7,258 bases of DNA from Planctomycetia bacterium (GCA_005773755.1 SXHE01000854.1:1-7258); one strand, 5' to 3'. Shown: positions 1 through 5,321, counted from the first letter of the stretch. The notes: generated from the sequence alone by a model not told the origin. Made by a program: numbers and translations.

Positions 1-15
1 CGCTTCCGGCTCGTC

Positions 16-37
16 AGGTCGCGGTCGACCGCGACCT
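16..37. repeat. Perfect 22-bp palindrome downstream of the lipoprotein gene
   Basis: Positions 16-37 are identical to their own reverse complement, with the SalI-type hexamer GTCGAC at the centre (24-29) and arms AGGTCGCG/CGCGACCT. It lies 14 nt beyond the stop codon of the leftward lipoprotein gene, so as RNA it could form a stem at the transcript's 3' end. A second small hairpin (GTGAG/CTCAC, 40-44 with 50-54) overlaps that stop codon. No T-tract follows in the leftward direction, so a classic intrinsic terminator is not supported. It may be a 3'-end stabilising hairpin or a binding site for a dimeric protein. No gene is visible in 1-50. Confidence 0.6.
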
Positions 38-50
38 ATGTGAGACGCGC

Positions 51-686
51 TCACTTCCGGTCGGCGGCGACTTGCTCCAACACTTGCTTCACGGCGTCGC
101 TGGCGTTTACGGCGGTGGCGACGTACTCGCGCTTCGCCCCGTTGCCGCTGATCGGCACCGAGGCGCGGAAGGCGTACTTCGCCCCGTCGCGCTCGAACGA
201 GCGGTCGGCGCGGGTCACGCCGTACTTCTCCAACTGCGTCAGGAACGGTTCCACGTCCGGCGGGGGTTCGACCCCACCCGGAGCTGCGCCCGTGCCGCCG
301 GTCGGCTGAAGGGTCACGCCACCGGTGTCCGCGATCTTCAGTTCGTCGCCGTCCTTGAGTCGCCCCGCGAGCGAGGCCGGGGTGCTGTGCAGGCCGGGCA
401 CCACAACGCCCTTGAAGCGCTCCGGGTCGTCGCTGTAGCCGGCCGCCTTGCCGCCCGTCGGCGTCATCAGCGGGTCGGACTTGCCCTTCGGCCCGGTCGC
501 GCGGTCGGGCACCGGCACGTTCTGCTTGGGAATCAGGCTCGGCTTCAGCGGGTCGTTCCCGCGGGCCACGTTGCTCCCCTTCGTCTCCTTGTCCGTCTTG
601 CACCCCACAAGCGCAAACAGGCCCACGGCACCGAGCGCAAGGGCTAGGCGACGAACGCGGCGCGTGTTAGGGATGTCGGCCTTCAT
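51..686 (-). CDS. Predicted lipoprotein of unknown function
   Basis: This encodes 211 residues. The N-terminus has a charged stretch (NTRRVRR, 7-13), a hydrophobic core (about 14-26) and a lipobox L-V-G-C with the acylated cysteine at position 29, a typical lipoprotein signal peptide. The mature protein is therefore probably membrane-anchored outside the cytoplasm. Residues 30-90 are polar, rich in K, P, G and D, and look disordered. The middle holds a Gly/Pro/Thr-rich linker (TGGTGAAPGGVEPPP). The last ~65 residues look folded, with mixed charged and hydrophobic segments and an apparent helix at the end (DAVKQVLEQVAADRK). The ATG at 686 is supported by GGAGG (minus strand of 696-700) nine bases upstream. 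I do not recognise a family. It is transcribed divergently from the dehydrogenase across a 257-bp gap. The coding call is firm; the function is unknown. Confidence 0.85.
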   Translation of the reverse strand: MKADIPNTRRVRRLALALGAVGLFALVGCKTDKETKGSNVARGNDPLKPSLIPKQNVPVPDRATGPKGKSDPLMTPTGGKAAGYSDDPERFKGVVVPGLHSTPASLAGRLKDGDELKIADTGGVTLQPTGGTGAAPGGVEPPPDVEPFLTQLEKYGVTRADRSFERDGAKYAFRASVPISGNGAKREYVATAVNASDAVKQVLEQVAADRK

Positions 687-730
687 CTTGACCCGCCTCC
701 GGGGGCGGCTAAATCAGCCAGGGTCAGTGT

Positions 731-810
731 GAGTTCCAGGTTCGAGGTTCCAAGTTCCAAGTTGGAACCAGACTCGTTGTCTCCAACTTGGAACTTGAAA
801 CTTCTAGCTT
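731..810. repeat. Inverted array of AAGTTCC-type heptamers in the divergent intergenic region
   Basis: Positions 731-765 are five consecutive 7-bp units close to AAGTTCC (GAGTTCC, AGGTTCG, AGGTTCC, AAGTTCC, AAGTTGG). After a short spacer, 783-810 holds four units of the same heptamer in inverted orientation. Positions 744-766 pair with 782-804 over 23 bp with two mismatches and a 15-nt loop, giving a potential strong hairpin or cruciform. It sits between the divergent lipoprotein and dehydrogenase genes. The rest of 687-943 shows no gene and no promoter I can place with confidence. Heptanucleotide tandem repeats are known in other bacteria (the STRR repeats of heterocystous cyanobacteria). 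Whether this one is a dispersed family in this genome is inference. Confidence 0.75.
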
Positions 811-943
811 TACTCTCCCCCACCGGGCGCGCGCCGTCTACAGTGGTAGCGGCCAATCCGACCGCCGGGGCACGGGGCGGGTGCGGCATGTTCCCGGTGG
901 GCAAACTTTGCGGGCGGAATACTCCACGACGAAGGCAGATTCA

Positions 944-2008
944 ATGGCGGTTCACAAGATCGCGGTCATCGGCGGCGACGGCATCGGGCCGGAGGTCATC
1001 GACCAGGCAGTTCGGGCGAGCGAGGCCACGGCGCGAAAGCACGACGCGGCCGAACTGAAGTGGACCAAGCTCCCGTGGAGCACGGCCTACTACAAACAGC
1101 ACGGCCGCATGTTGCCCGAAGACGGCTGGGACCAGCTCCAGGCTTACGAGGCGATCCTGTTCGGCGCGGTCGGCGATCCGAGCGTGCCGGACAAGGTCAC
1201 GGTTCACGAGCTGCTGCTCCCGATGCGGCGGAAGTACGACCAGTACGTGAACCTGCGCCCCGCGTACCTGTTCGCCGGCGTGCCGTGCCCGCTCGTGGGG
1301 AAGGAACCCGGCTCCATCGACATGCTCGTTTACCGCGAGAACACCGAGGGCGAATACGCCCCGGTCGGCGGGAACCTGTACCCCGGCACCGAGAACCAGA
1401 TCGCGGTGCAAACGGGCGTGTTCACCTGGAAGGGGTGCGAGCGCATCCTCCGCGCCGCGTTCGACGCGGCGCGCAACCGGCCCCGCAAGAAGCTCACCAG
1501 CATCACGAAGTCCAACGCGCAAGTCTACAGCCTGGGCCTGTGGGACGACGTGTTCAACGCTGTGCGCAAGGACTACCCCGACGTGGAGAGCGCGCCGCTG
1601 CTGGTCGACGCCGCCGCGATGGACTTCGTGCGAAAGCCGGAGAGCTTCGACGTGGTGGTGGCGAGCAACCTGTTCGGCGACATCCTCACCGACCTGAGCG
1701 CCGCGGTCACGGGCAGCATCGGCCTCGCGAGCAGCGCGAACATCAACCCGACGAAGCGGTTCCCCAGCATGTTCGAGCCGGTCCACGGCAGCGCCCCGGA
1801 CATCGCCGGCAAGGGGATCGCGAACCCTCTGGCCGCGGTCCTCTCCGCCGCGCTGATGCTGGACCACCTCGGCCTCGCGAAGAGTGCCGCCGGGCTGCGC
1901 GCCGCGGTCGCAAAGGTGCTGGCGAGCGGCGACGTGCGCACCCCCGACCTCGGCGGCACCCACACGACGACGCAAATGGGCGACGCCGTTGTGAAAGCGA
2001 TAGGTTGA
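944..2008 (+). CDS. Tartrate/D-malate-type dehydrogenase (isocitrate/isopropylmalate dehydrogenase family)
   Basis: This is a 354-residue cytoplasmic enzyme of the metal- and NAD-dependent beta-decarboxylating dehydrogenase family, full length for the family. Visible landmarks are the N-terminal GGDGIGPE (10-17), NLRP (103-106) with the substrate-binding arginine, RENTEGEY (131-138) with the catalytic tyrosine, the catalytic lysine in TKSN (K189), the metal-binding aspartates D222, D246 and D250 (NLFGDILTDL), and the cofactor-loop motif HGSAPDIAGKGIANP (281-295). YDQYVNLRP, FAGVPCPL, the RENTEGEY loop and ASNLFGDIL closely match the tartrate dehydrogenase/D-malate dehydrogenase branch (TtuC, E. 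coli DmlA) as I recall it, rather than LeuB. The likely reaction is NAD-dependent oxidation and decarboxylation of D-malate or tartrate, or a related 3-substituted malate. No leuC, leuD or leuA neighbours are present. The ATG at 944 gives the canonical MxxxKIAVIGGDGIG start with a weak GAAGG-like site upstream. An in-frame ATG at 788 would add 52 non-conserved residues. Substrate specificity is not settled by sequence. Confidence 0.93.
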   Translation: MAVHKIAVIGGDGIGPEVIDQAVRASEATARKHDAAELKWTKLPWSTAYYKQHGRMLPEDGWDQLQAYEAILFGAVGDPSVPDKVTVHELLLPMRRKYDQYVNLRPAYLFAGVPCPLVGKEPGSIDMLVYRENTEGEYAPVGGNLYPGTENQIAVQTGVFTWKGCERILRAAFDAARNRPRKKLTSITKSNAQVYSLGLWDDVFNAVRKDYPDVESAPLLVDAAAMDFVRKPESFDVVVASNLFGDILTDLSAAVTGSIGLASSANINPTKRFPSMFEPVHGSAPDIAGKGIANPLAAVLSAALMLDHLGLAKSAAGLRAAVAKVLASGDVRTPDLGGTHTTTQMGDAVVKAIG

Positions 2009-2054
2009 CTCTGACGAACCCCGCCCCCCGCTCTCAAGAGCGTTGTCTCGCGAT

Positions 2055-2080
2055 CACCCCCGCCCTCGCGAGCGGGGGTG
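2055..2080 (+). terminator. Strong GC hairpin after the dehydrogenase gene
   Basis: CACCCCCGC (2055-2063) pairs perfectly with GCGGGGGTG (2072-2080) across an 8-nt loop. A smaller stem, CGCTC/GAGCG around TCAA (2029-2042), lies just upstream. Both are in the 91-bp gap between the dehydrogenase stop and the DUF420-like start. No T-run follows, so this is only a candidate terminator or 3'-end stabiliser. It separates the dehydrogenase from the downstream packed genes. Confidence 0.45.
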
Positions 2081-2099
2081 CCCAAACACAGGATCACTC

Positions 2100-2486
2100 A
2101 TGCCGACCGGACCACAAATCATCCTCCTGTTGAAGATCCTCGTCCTGTGCGTGACGGTACTCCTGTTCGCGTCGCTCATCGCGCTGCTGTTGCGGCAGCC
2201 ACGGTTGCACGGACACATCAACACGGCGTTCTTCGTCCTCACGATGCTCACCGTCGTCGGGTTCGAGGTGATGCTCCAACTGATCGACGTGTCCGCGTCG
2301 TTCGACGAGAACTCGCGCCGGGCGCTGTACACGCACCTCTGGTTCTCGATCCCGTCGGCATTGCTCTTGCCCGCAATGATCGTTAGCGGCAAGATGCGGC
2401 GGAAGCGGTTGCACCTCGCGCTCGCGGCGGTGTTCTCCGCGCTGTGGGCCGGCACGGTCATCACCGGAATGCGCCTCCCTCACTGA
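2100..2486 (+). CDS. Small four-helix membrane protein, DUF420-like
   Basis: This encodes 128 residues with four predicted membrane helices (about 7-31, 41-62, 77-97 and 106-123). Histidines lie at or near helix ends: H37 and H39 (RLHGHIN), H79 (YTHLWF), H105 (KRLHLALA) and H128. The order His-x-x-x-Asn, then a Thr-His before the third helix, then R-L-H at the fourth, resembles DUF420 (PF04238). That family includes YozB and the S. aureus haem-copper oxidase maturation factor CtaM. A role in cytochrome oxidase assembly is thus possible, but no oxidase gene is in view. The protein is shorter than typical DUF420 members (about 140-180 residues). The ATG at 2100 is preferred because AGGA (2090-2093) lies six bases upstream. 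A longer in-frame start at 2043 would run through the 2055-2080 hairpin. The stop is 8 nt before scpB, so the two are probably cotranscribed. Confidence 0.85.
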   Translation: MPTGPQIILLLKILVLCVTVLLFASLIALLLRQPRLHGHINTAFFVLTMLTVVGFEVMLQLIDVSASFDENSRRALYTHLWFSIPSALLLPAMIVSGKMRRKRLHLALAAVFSALWAGTVITGMRLPH

Positions 2487-2494
2487 CGCCACGA

Positions 2495-3232
2495 ATGGCA
2501 ACTCCCGCCGACACACCCGACGCCGACGACCCGCTCGCGCTGGCCCGCACCGCCGCGGCACAGCTCGGCGGCGAGTGGCAGGTGGATTCGTTCGAAGACG
2601 AACCGCCCGCGGAAAGTGAGGAGTTAGGAGTGAGGAGTGAGGAGAAGAACGAACCTAAAGAAACGGCTTCACTCCTCGCTCCTCACTCCTCACTCCTCAC
2701 TCCTGCCGAGGTGCCGCCTTCGCCGGAGCAGATCATCGAGGCGATGCTGTTCGTCGGCGGGCACCCGCTGGCCGCGGAGGTGGCGTGCAGCGCCGTGCGC
2801 GGGCTGACACCGGAGCGGTTCCAACTGGCCGTCGATGCTCTCAACCGCCGCTACCGCGAGCAGTGGCGACCGTACACCATCGAGGCCCGCGCTGACGGCT
2901 TCGTGCTGGCCGTGCGCCCGGCGTACCGCAACCTGCGCGAGCGGCTGTTCGGAGGGCCGCGCGAGACGCGCCTGAGCCAGCCGGCGCTCGACGTGCTCTC
3001 GGTGGTCGCGTACCGCCAGCCGGTCGGCAAGGCCGAGATCGACGCGATCCGCGGAACCGACTCCGGCGCGACACTGCGGCAACTGGTGCGGTTGGGACTG
3101 GTCGCGGTGCAGCACCGGGCCGACGCCGCCGGGCGCGAGGTGCGCTACGGCACCGCGCCGCGGTTCCTCCAAATCTTCGGCCTCGACTCGCTCGACGAAC
3201 TCCCGCGGCTCGGCGACCCGTCGCAGATGTGA
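2495..3232 (+). CDS. scpB: Segregation and condensation protein B (ScpB) with an N-terminal extension
   Basis: ScpB binds the kleisin ScpA as a dimer and works with SMC in chromosome compaction and segregation. The conserved protein begins at EQIIEAMLFVGGHPL (from residue 78), the usual start of the first winged-helix domain. The second winged helix carries the family signature SQPALDVLSVVAYRQP (161-176), then KAEIDAIRG, and ends in YGTAPRFLQIFGLDSLDELP (218-237). The whole is 245 residues. About 77 N-terminal residues precede the conserved part: an acidic, Ala/Asp-rich stretch, and then residues 41-70, which are translated from an inverted heptamer array (see 2615-2704). The ATG at 2495 lies 8 nt after the upstream stop with no clear Shine-Dalgarno site, which suggests translational coupling. 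A further upstream in-frame start (2444) would overlap the DUF420-like gene. No scpA is in the window. The family call is firm; the true N-terminus is less sure. Confidence 0.95.
   Translation: MATPADTPDADDPLALARTAAAQLGGEWQVDSFEDEPPAESEELGVRSEEKNEPKETASLLAPHSSLLTPAEVPPSPEQIIEAMLFVGGHPLAAEVACSAVRGLTPERFQLAVDALNRRYREQWRPYTIEARADGFVLAVRPAYRNLRERLFGGPRETRLSQPALDVLSVVAYRQPVGKAEIDAIRGTDSGATLRQLVRLGLVAVQHRADAAGREVRYGTAPRFLQIFGLDSLDELPRLGDPSQM
2615..2704. repeat. Inverted GAGTGAG heptamer array inside scpB
   Basis: The left arm (2615-2644) is a run of about four 7-bp units near GAGTGAG. The right arm (2671-2704) is about five inverted units (CTCACTC type). Positions 2616-2644 pair with 2672-2700 over 29 bp with two mismatches and a 27-nt loop. 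The array is about 90 bp, a multiple of three, and is read through in frame: the left arm gives SEELGVRSEE and the right arm SLLAPHSSLLTP. Because three heptamers equal seven codons, tandem heptamers produce a 7-residue peptide period. It lies entirely in the non-conserved extension of ScpB, ahead of the winged-helix core. It is an insertion-like repeat in a coding gene, with the same architecture as the array at 731-810 but an unrelated heptamer. Confidence 0.85.
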
Positions 3233-3240
3233 GGAAGCCG

Positions 3241-4134
3241 ATGCGCGCGAAGCCGAAACTGCGTTCGTGGGTGTGGCCGCCGCCGCCGGTCGCGCGGCGG
3301 CTGTGGCTCACCATCGCGCTGGCGAGCCTGTATTCGGTGGCCGTGTACGCGCTCGGGCGCGGGGTGATGGGCGAACTGCCGCCCTGGTCGAGCGAGTTCG
3401 GGCTGGTGAACGGCATCGTGCTCGGCGTGCTCGTGGGCCTGCGCGTGCGGGCCGCGTTCGACCGCTGGACCGACGGCCAGAAGCTGTGGGCAGAAGTCAT
3501 CGTTCACAGCCGGAACCTCGCGCTGAAGACGGCGCACTTCCTGCGCGGCGACGCGACCGACCGGCGCGCGGTCGAACTGCTCGTCGGTCGGTTCGCCGGC
3601 GCGCTGATGAACCGGCTCCGCGGCCCCTGCCCCGCCGAACACGTCCCCCTTCAACTCGCGGCCCAACTGCACGCGCTGGCCCCGGAGTGGTTTCGCGCCG
3701 GCAAGCTCGACCTGCCCGGCCTGTGGGCGTGGGAGGCGAACGTTCGCGCACTGTCCGACGCCGCGGGCCAGTGCGAGCGGGTCGCGCTGGCCCCGGTCCC
3801 GGCCTCGTTCCACGCGCTCTTGCGCCACGGCCTGCTCGTCAGCCTCGTGCTCGCCCCGTGGCACCTGATCCACGCGCTCGGCCTGTGGGCGCTGCCGGTT
3901 CAGGCGCTCATCATCTACTTCCTGTTCGGCATCGAGCTGACGGCGGAAGAGATCGAGAACCCGTTCGGCACCGACGCGGACGACCTGCCGCTGGAAACGT
4001 TCTGCGAGACGGTCCGCCACGACGTGACCGAGGTCCTGGCCGGGGCCGGCGCGCCGACGGCCCCGATGCCCGCGCCTTCAGACGCCGCGGTCGGCGCGGC
4101 CACGCCGACCGTGACCGACGGCGAAGCGGGTTGA
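3241..4134 (+). CDS. Bestrophin-family membrane channel protein
   Basis: This encodes 297 residues. Features match bacterial bestrophins (PF01062, formerly UPF0187), pentameric ion channels of the inner membrane. There is a first helix at about 20-42; a second at about 54-72 running into RAAFDRWTDGQKLW (70-83), the family's N-A-x-D-R-W-x-E-G-R-x-x-W-like motif; a soluble helical middle; helices at about 197-232; and the C-terminal signature EEIENPFGTDADDLPL (236-251). Ion selectivity cannot be read off: bacterial KpBest is cation-selective while animal members pass anions. The tail beyond 270 is Ala/Pro/Thr-rich and probably disordered. The ATG at 3241 is chosen because GAGGA (3231-3235) sits five bases upstream. 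A GTG at 3229 that overlaps the scpB stop as GTGA is in frame and would add four residues. The tight spacing supports cotranscription with scpB. The gap 4135-4239 has a T-rich stretch (4162-4171) but no convincing terminator stem. Confidence 0.9.
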   Translation: MRAKPKLRSWVWPPPPVARRLWLTIALASLYSVAVYALGRGVMGELPPWSSEFGLVNGIVLGVLVGLRVRAAFDRWTDGQKLWAEVIVHSRNLALKTAHFLRGDATDRRAVELLVGRFAGALMNRLRGPCPAEHVPLQLAAQLHALAPEWFRAGKLDLPGLWAWEANVRALSDAAGQCERVALAPVPASFHALLRHGLLVSLVLAPWHLIHALGLWALPVQALIIYFLFGIELTAEEIENPFGTDADDLPLETFCETVRHDVTEVLAGAGAPTAPMPAPSDAAVGAATPTVTDGEAG

Positions 4135-4226
4135 GCGCTCTGGGCGGGCCTCGCGGAATGGGCTTTTTCTTTGGTCGGGGCAACGGTATCACTCGCGACC
4201 CGGCGGGAACGGATTCTCGCCCTCGC

Positions 4227-4231
4227 AAGGA
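4227..4231 (+). promoter_or_regulatory. Shine-Dalgarno site for the start at 4240
   Basis: AAGGA lies eight bases before the ATG at 4240. It is one of the better ribosome-binding sites in the window and argues that translation begins at 4240, not at the ATG at 4378. The latter is preceded only by a C/G-rich stretch without a purine-rich site. Confidence 0.55.
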
Positions 4232-4377
4232 TGCTAACGATGCGCAAGGCAGCGCTTTGGGCCGGAGTGCCCGCGGCGGTCGCGGTGGTGGGCGTGGGCC
4301 TGTGGTTCGCGCTCATCCCCGGCCGTTCCGGTGCGGGGTGAACCCCCGCGGGTTGCCCCCCCTTCGGCGGTCCGCCG

Positions 4378-4608
4378 ATGCAGTTCGATCACCCCGGCTT
4401 CGGATACGCCGCGCCGGCCCCTCAGCCGTACTACGCGCCGGTGCGCCAGCAACCGCCCAGGCCGCTCGCGAAGCCGCAAGCGGCTCCGGTTGTGAAGCCT
4501 CAAGCGGCGAAACTGGTAGTGCCTTCACCTGAACACTTGGGGATTCACCTGGAAGACGTGCCGGTGGTAGTGCCCACCCCGCAAGACTTGGGCATCGATC
4601 TCGAATGA
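4378..4608 (+). CDS. Downstream open portion of the interrupted gene (76 residues)
   Basis: If translated alone from the ATG at 4378 this gives a 76-residue protein with no signal peptide. It is Pro/Ala/Gln/Tyr-rich (residues 6-37), then has two KPQAA units (32-36 and 40-44) and two copies of a 13-residue motif, VVPSPEHLGIHLE (47-59) and VVPTPQDLGIDLE (64-76), which ends the protein. The start lacks a ribosome-binding site. I think it more likely to be the C-terminal part of the 4240-4608 frame than an independent gene. It is listed because it is the longest uninterrupted reading frame here. It ends 34 bp before the convergent CBM9-like gene's stop. Confidence 0.4.
   Translation: MQFDHPGFGYAAPAPQPYYAPVRQQPPRPLAKPQAAPVVKPQAAKLVVPSPEHLGIHLEDVPVVVPTPQDLGIDLE
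4516..4605 (+). repeat. Tandem duplication encoding VVPxPxxLGIxLE
   Basis: Positions 4516-4554 and 4567-4605 encode two 13-residue copies that differ at four positions (S/T, E/Q, H/D, H/D). The spacing is 51 bp start to start. The DNA has diverged more than the protein, mostly at third positions (for example CCT TCA CCT against CCC ACC CCG). This suggests that the peptide itself was under selection after duplication. Confidence 0.6.
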
Positions 4609-4615
4609 CTTTGTA

Positions 4616-4644
4616 AGCCGCGAGCCGCAGGCGAGCGCGCGGCT
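4616..4644. terminator. Palindrome between convergent genes, candidate bidirectional terminator
   Basis: AGCCGCG (4616-4622) pairs with CGCGGCT (4638-4644), and a small internal GCC/GGC stem (4624-4626 with 4630-4632) lies in the loop. It occupies the 34-bp space between the stops of two convergent genes, and its right arm includes the first bases of the leftward gene's TAG stop (4643-4645). GC-rich hairpin without a proper T-tract on either side, so termination is plausible but unproven. It could also be a dispersed intergenic palindrome. Confidence 0.4.
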
Positions 4645-5311
4645 AACCCTTCACCAGTTCCAACACCGCCCACAGCGACGGATCGTCGCTGAACGGGAAG
4701 TCCCAGCCGACGCTCAGAAACTGGTCGCCCAACTCTTGATCGCGCACGCAGTAGAAAATACCGAGTCGCGGGTGCTCTTGCGGATCGAACCCGGAGAGCG
4801 CCGCGGCCGGCAGGAACGCTTCTAAACAATACCCTTTCTTCTCACGGTGACTGCGGAACGGCACGTCCGCGAGGTTGGCCATCGGCGCGTCTTGCAGCGC
4901 GCGGTTGATCTTCGACTGCGTGAGGAACGGCTCGTCCTTGTCCGGGCCGCTGCCGGTCGGGAAGAACGCGAAGTGGTGGCAGTACCTGCTGCCGCGGTGA
5001 CTGGCGCGGGCGTCGCGCGTGTCGATCCACAGCCGCAACCCGTCCGACGCGCTCGGCTTGTCAGAATCGCCCACCGCCGGTTGCGCCTTGCCTTTCACCT
5101 CGACCTGCACGGCCAGCCCGAAGTCGTTCCACGCGAGCCGCACGTCGGCAAAGTTCTCCTTCTCGTCGAGCGCCGCGAAGTTGTCGAGCCGCGCGCTTTC
5201 CGGCAACTCGACCAGGTACTCGTCGTCATCGTTATCACGCGGCGCGTCCTTGACGAACGGGCACGGGTGGCACACGCGAAGGAGGAACCGGTTCGGCACG
5301 ATCTGCGGCAT
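4643..5311 (-). CDS. CBM9/DOMON-like carbohydrate-binding-type protein
   Basis: This encodes 222 residues. The fold resembles the CBM9-like beta-sandwich (PF06452, DOMON-related). Successive strands are recognisable: ADVRLAWNDFGLAVQVEVKG (55-74), then DGLRLWIDTRDARASHRGSR (90-109) followed by YCHHFAFFPTG (110-120), GYCLEAFLPAAALSGFDP (160-177), LGIFYCVRDQE (183-193), and a closing WDFPFSDDPSLWAVLELV. In xylanases and planctomycete proteins such modules bind sugars or haem. Here the domain is the entire protein and no signal peptide precedes it, so a cytoplasmic role is likely and the ligand is unknown. CHPCP (14-18) gives a CxxC pair near the N-terminus. The ATG at 5311 is chosen because AAGGA lies seven bases upstream. 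An upstream in-frame start (5506) would run through the neighbouring divergent gene. Confidence 0.85.
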   Translation of the reverse strand: MPQIVPNRFLLRVCHPCPFVKDAPRDNDDDEYLVELPESARLDNFAALDEKENFADVRLAWNDFGLAVQVEVKGKAQPAVGDSDKPSASDGLRLWIDTRDARASHRGSRYCHHFAFFPTGSGPDKDEPFLTQSKINRALQDAPMANLADVPFRSHREKKGYCLEAFLPAAALSGFDPQEHPRLGIFYCVRDQELGDQFLSVGWDFPFSDDPSLWAVLELVKG

Positions 5312-5321
5312 GAGGGAATCC

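Larger units (their letters stand above)
4240..4608 (+). pseudogene. Small membrane-anchored or exported proline-rich protein gene interrupted by an in-frame TGA
   Basis: One reading frame runs from the ATG at 4240 to the stop at 4606-4608 (123 codons) with a single internal stop, TGA at 4339-4341. The first 33 codons encode a signal-peptide or membrane-anchor-like N-terminus: MRK, then a hydrophobic run (AALWAGVPAAVAVVGVGLWF) ending in ALIPGRSGAG. After the TGA the same frame continues through TPAGCPPFGGPP into a Pro/Ala/Tyr-rich stretch and a C-terminal duplicated motif. Good start signals upstream, export-like features before the stop and low-complexity protein after it suggest one gene broken by a point mutation. 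Alternatives are stop-codon readthrough, a sequencing error, or two separate small ORFs. The TGA lies in the 5-nt loop of a GC hairpin (GCGGGG 4333-4338 with CCCCGC 4344-4349), and a run of seven C follows (4356-4362). I do not recognise the family. Confidence 0.5.

Noticed and set aside
941..1975. Long antisense reading frame of 344 residues opposite the dehydrogenase
   Set aside because: It is Arg/Ala/His-rich with no recognisable domain and lies wholly opposite a strongly conserved enzyme. Such frames are expected in GC-rich coding DNA.
2616..2700. CRISPR-like or phage attachment repeat in scpB
   Set aside because: The units are 7 bp, contiguous and inverted, with no unique spacers, and no cas or integrase gene is present.
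3145..4020. 291-residue antisense frame opposite the bestrophin gene
   Set aside because: Its composition is that of a shadow frame, and no start signal or motif was seen.
4135..4239. Intrinsic terminator at the T-rich stretch after the bestrophin gene
   Set aside because: The T-run at 4162-4171 is preceded by at best a four-pair stem with a G-T pair, too weak to call.
4333..4375. Selenocysteine (SECIS) signal for the TGA at 4339
   Set aside because: The visible stem encloses the TGA in its loop and does not follow it at the usual distance. The short AACCC/GGGTT alternative overlaps the first stem and is too small. No selenoprotein family is recognised.
3267..4532. 421-residue + strand frame overlapping the bestrophin gene and the small downstream gene
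   Set aside because: The translation is dominated by Arg, Ala, Gly and Pro, typical of the wrong frame in GC-rich DNA, while another frame encodes clear bestrophin motifs.
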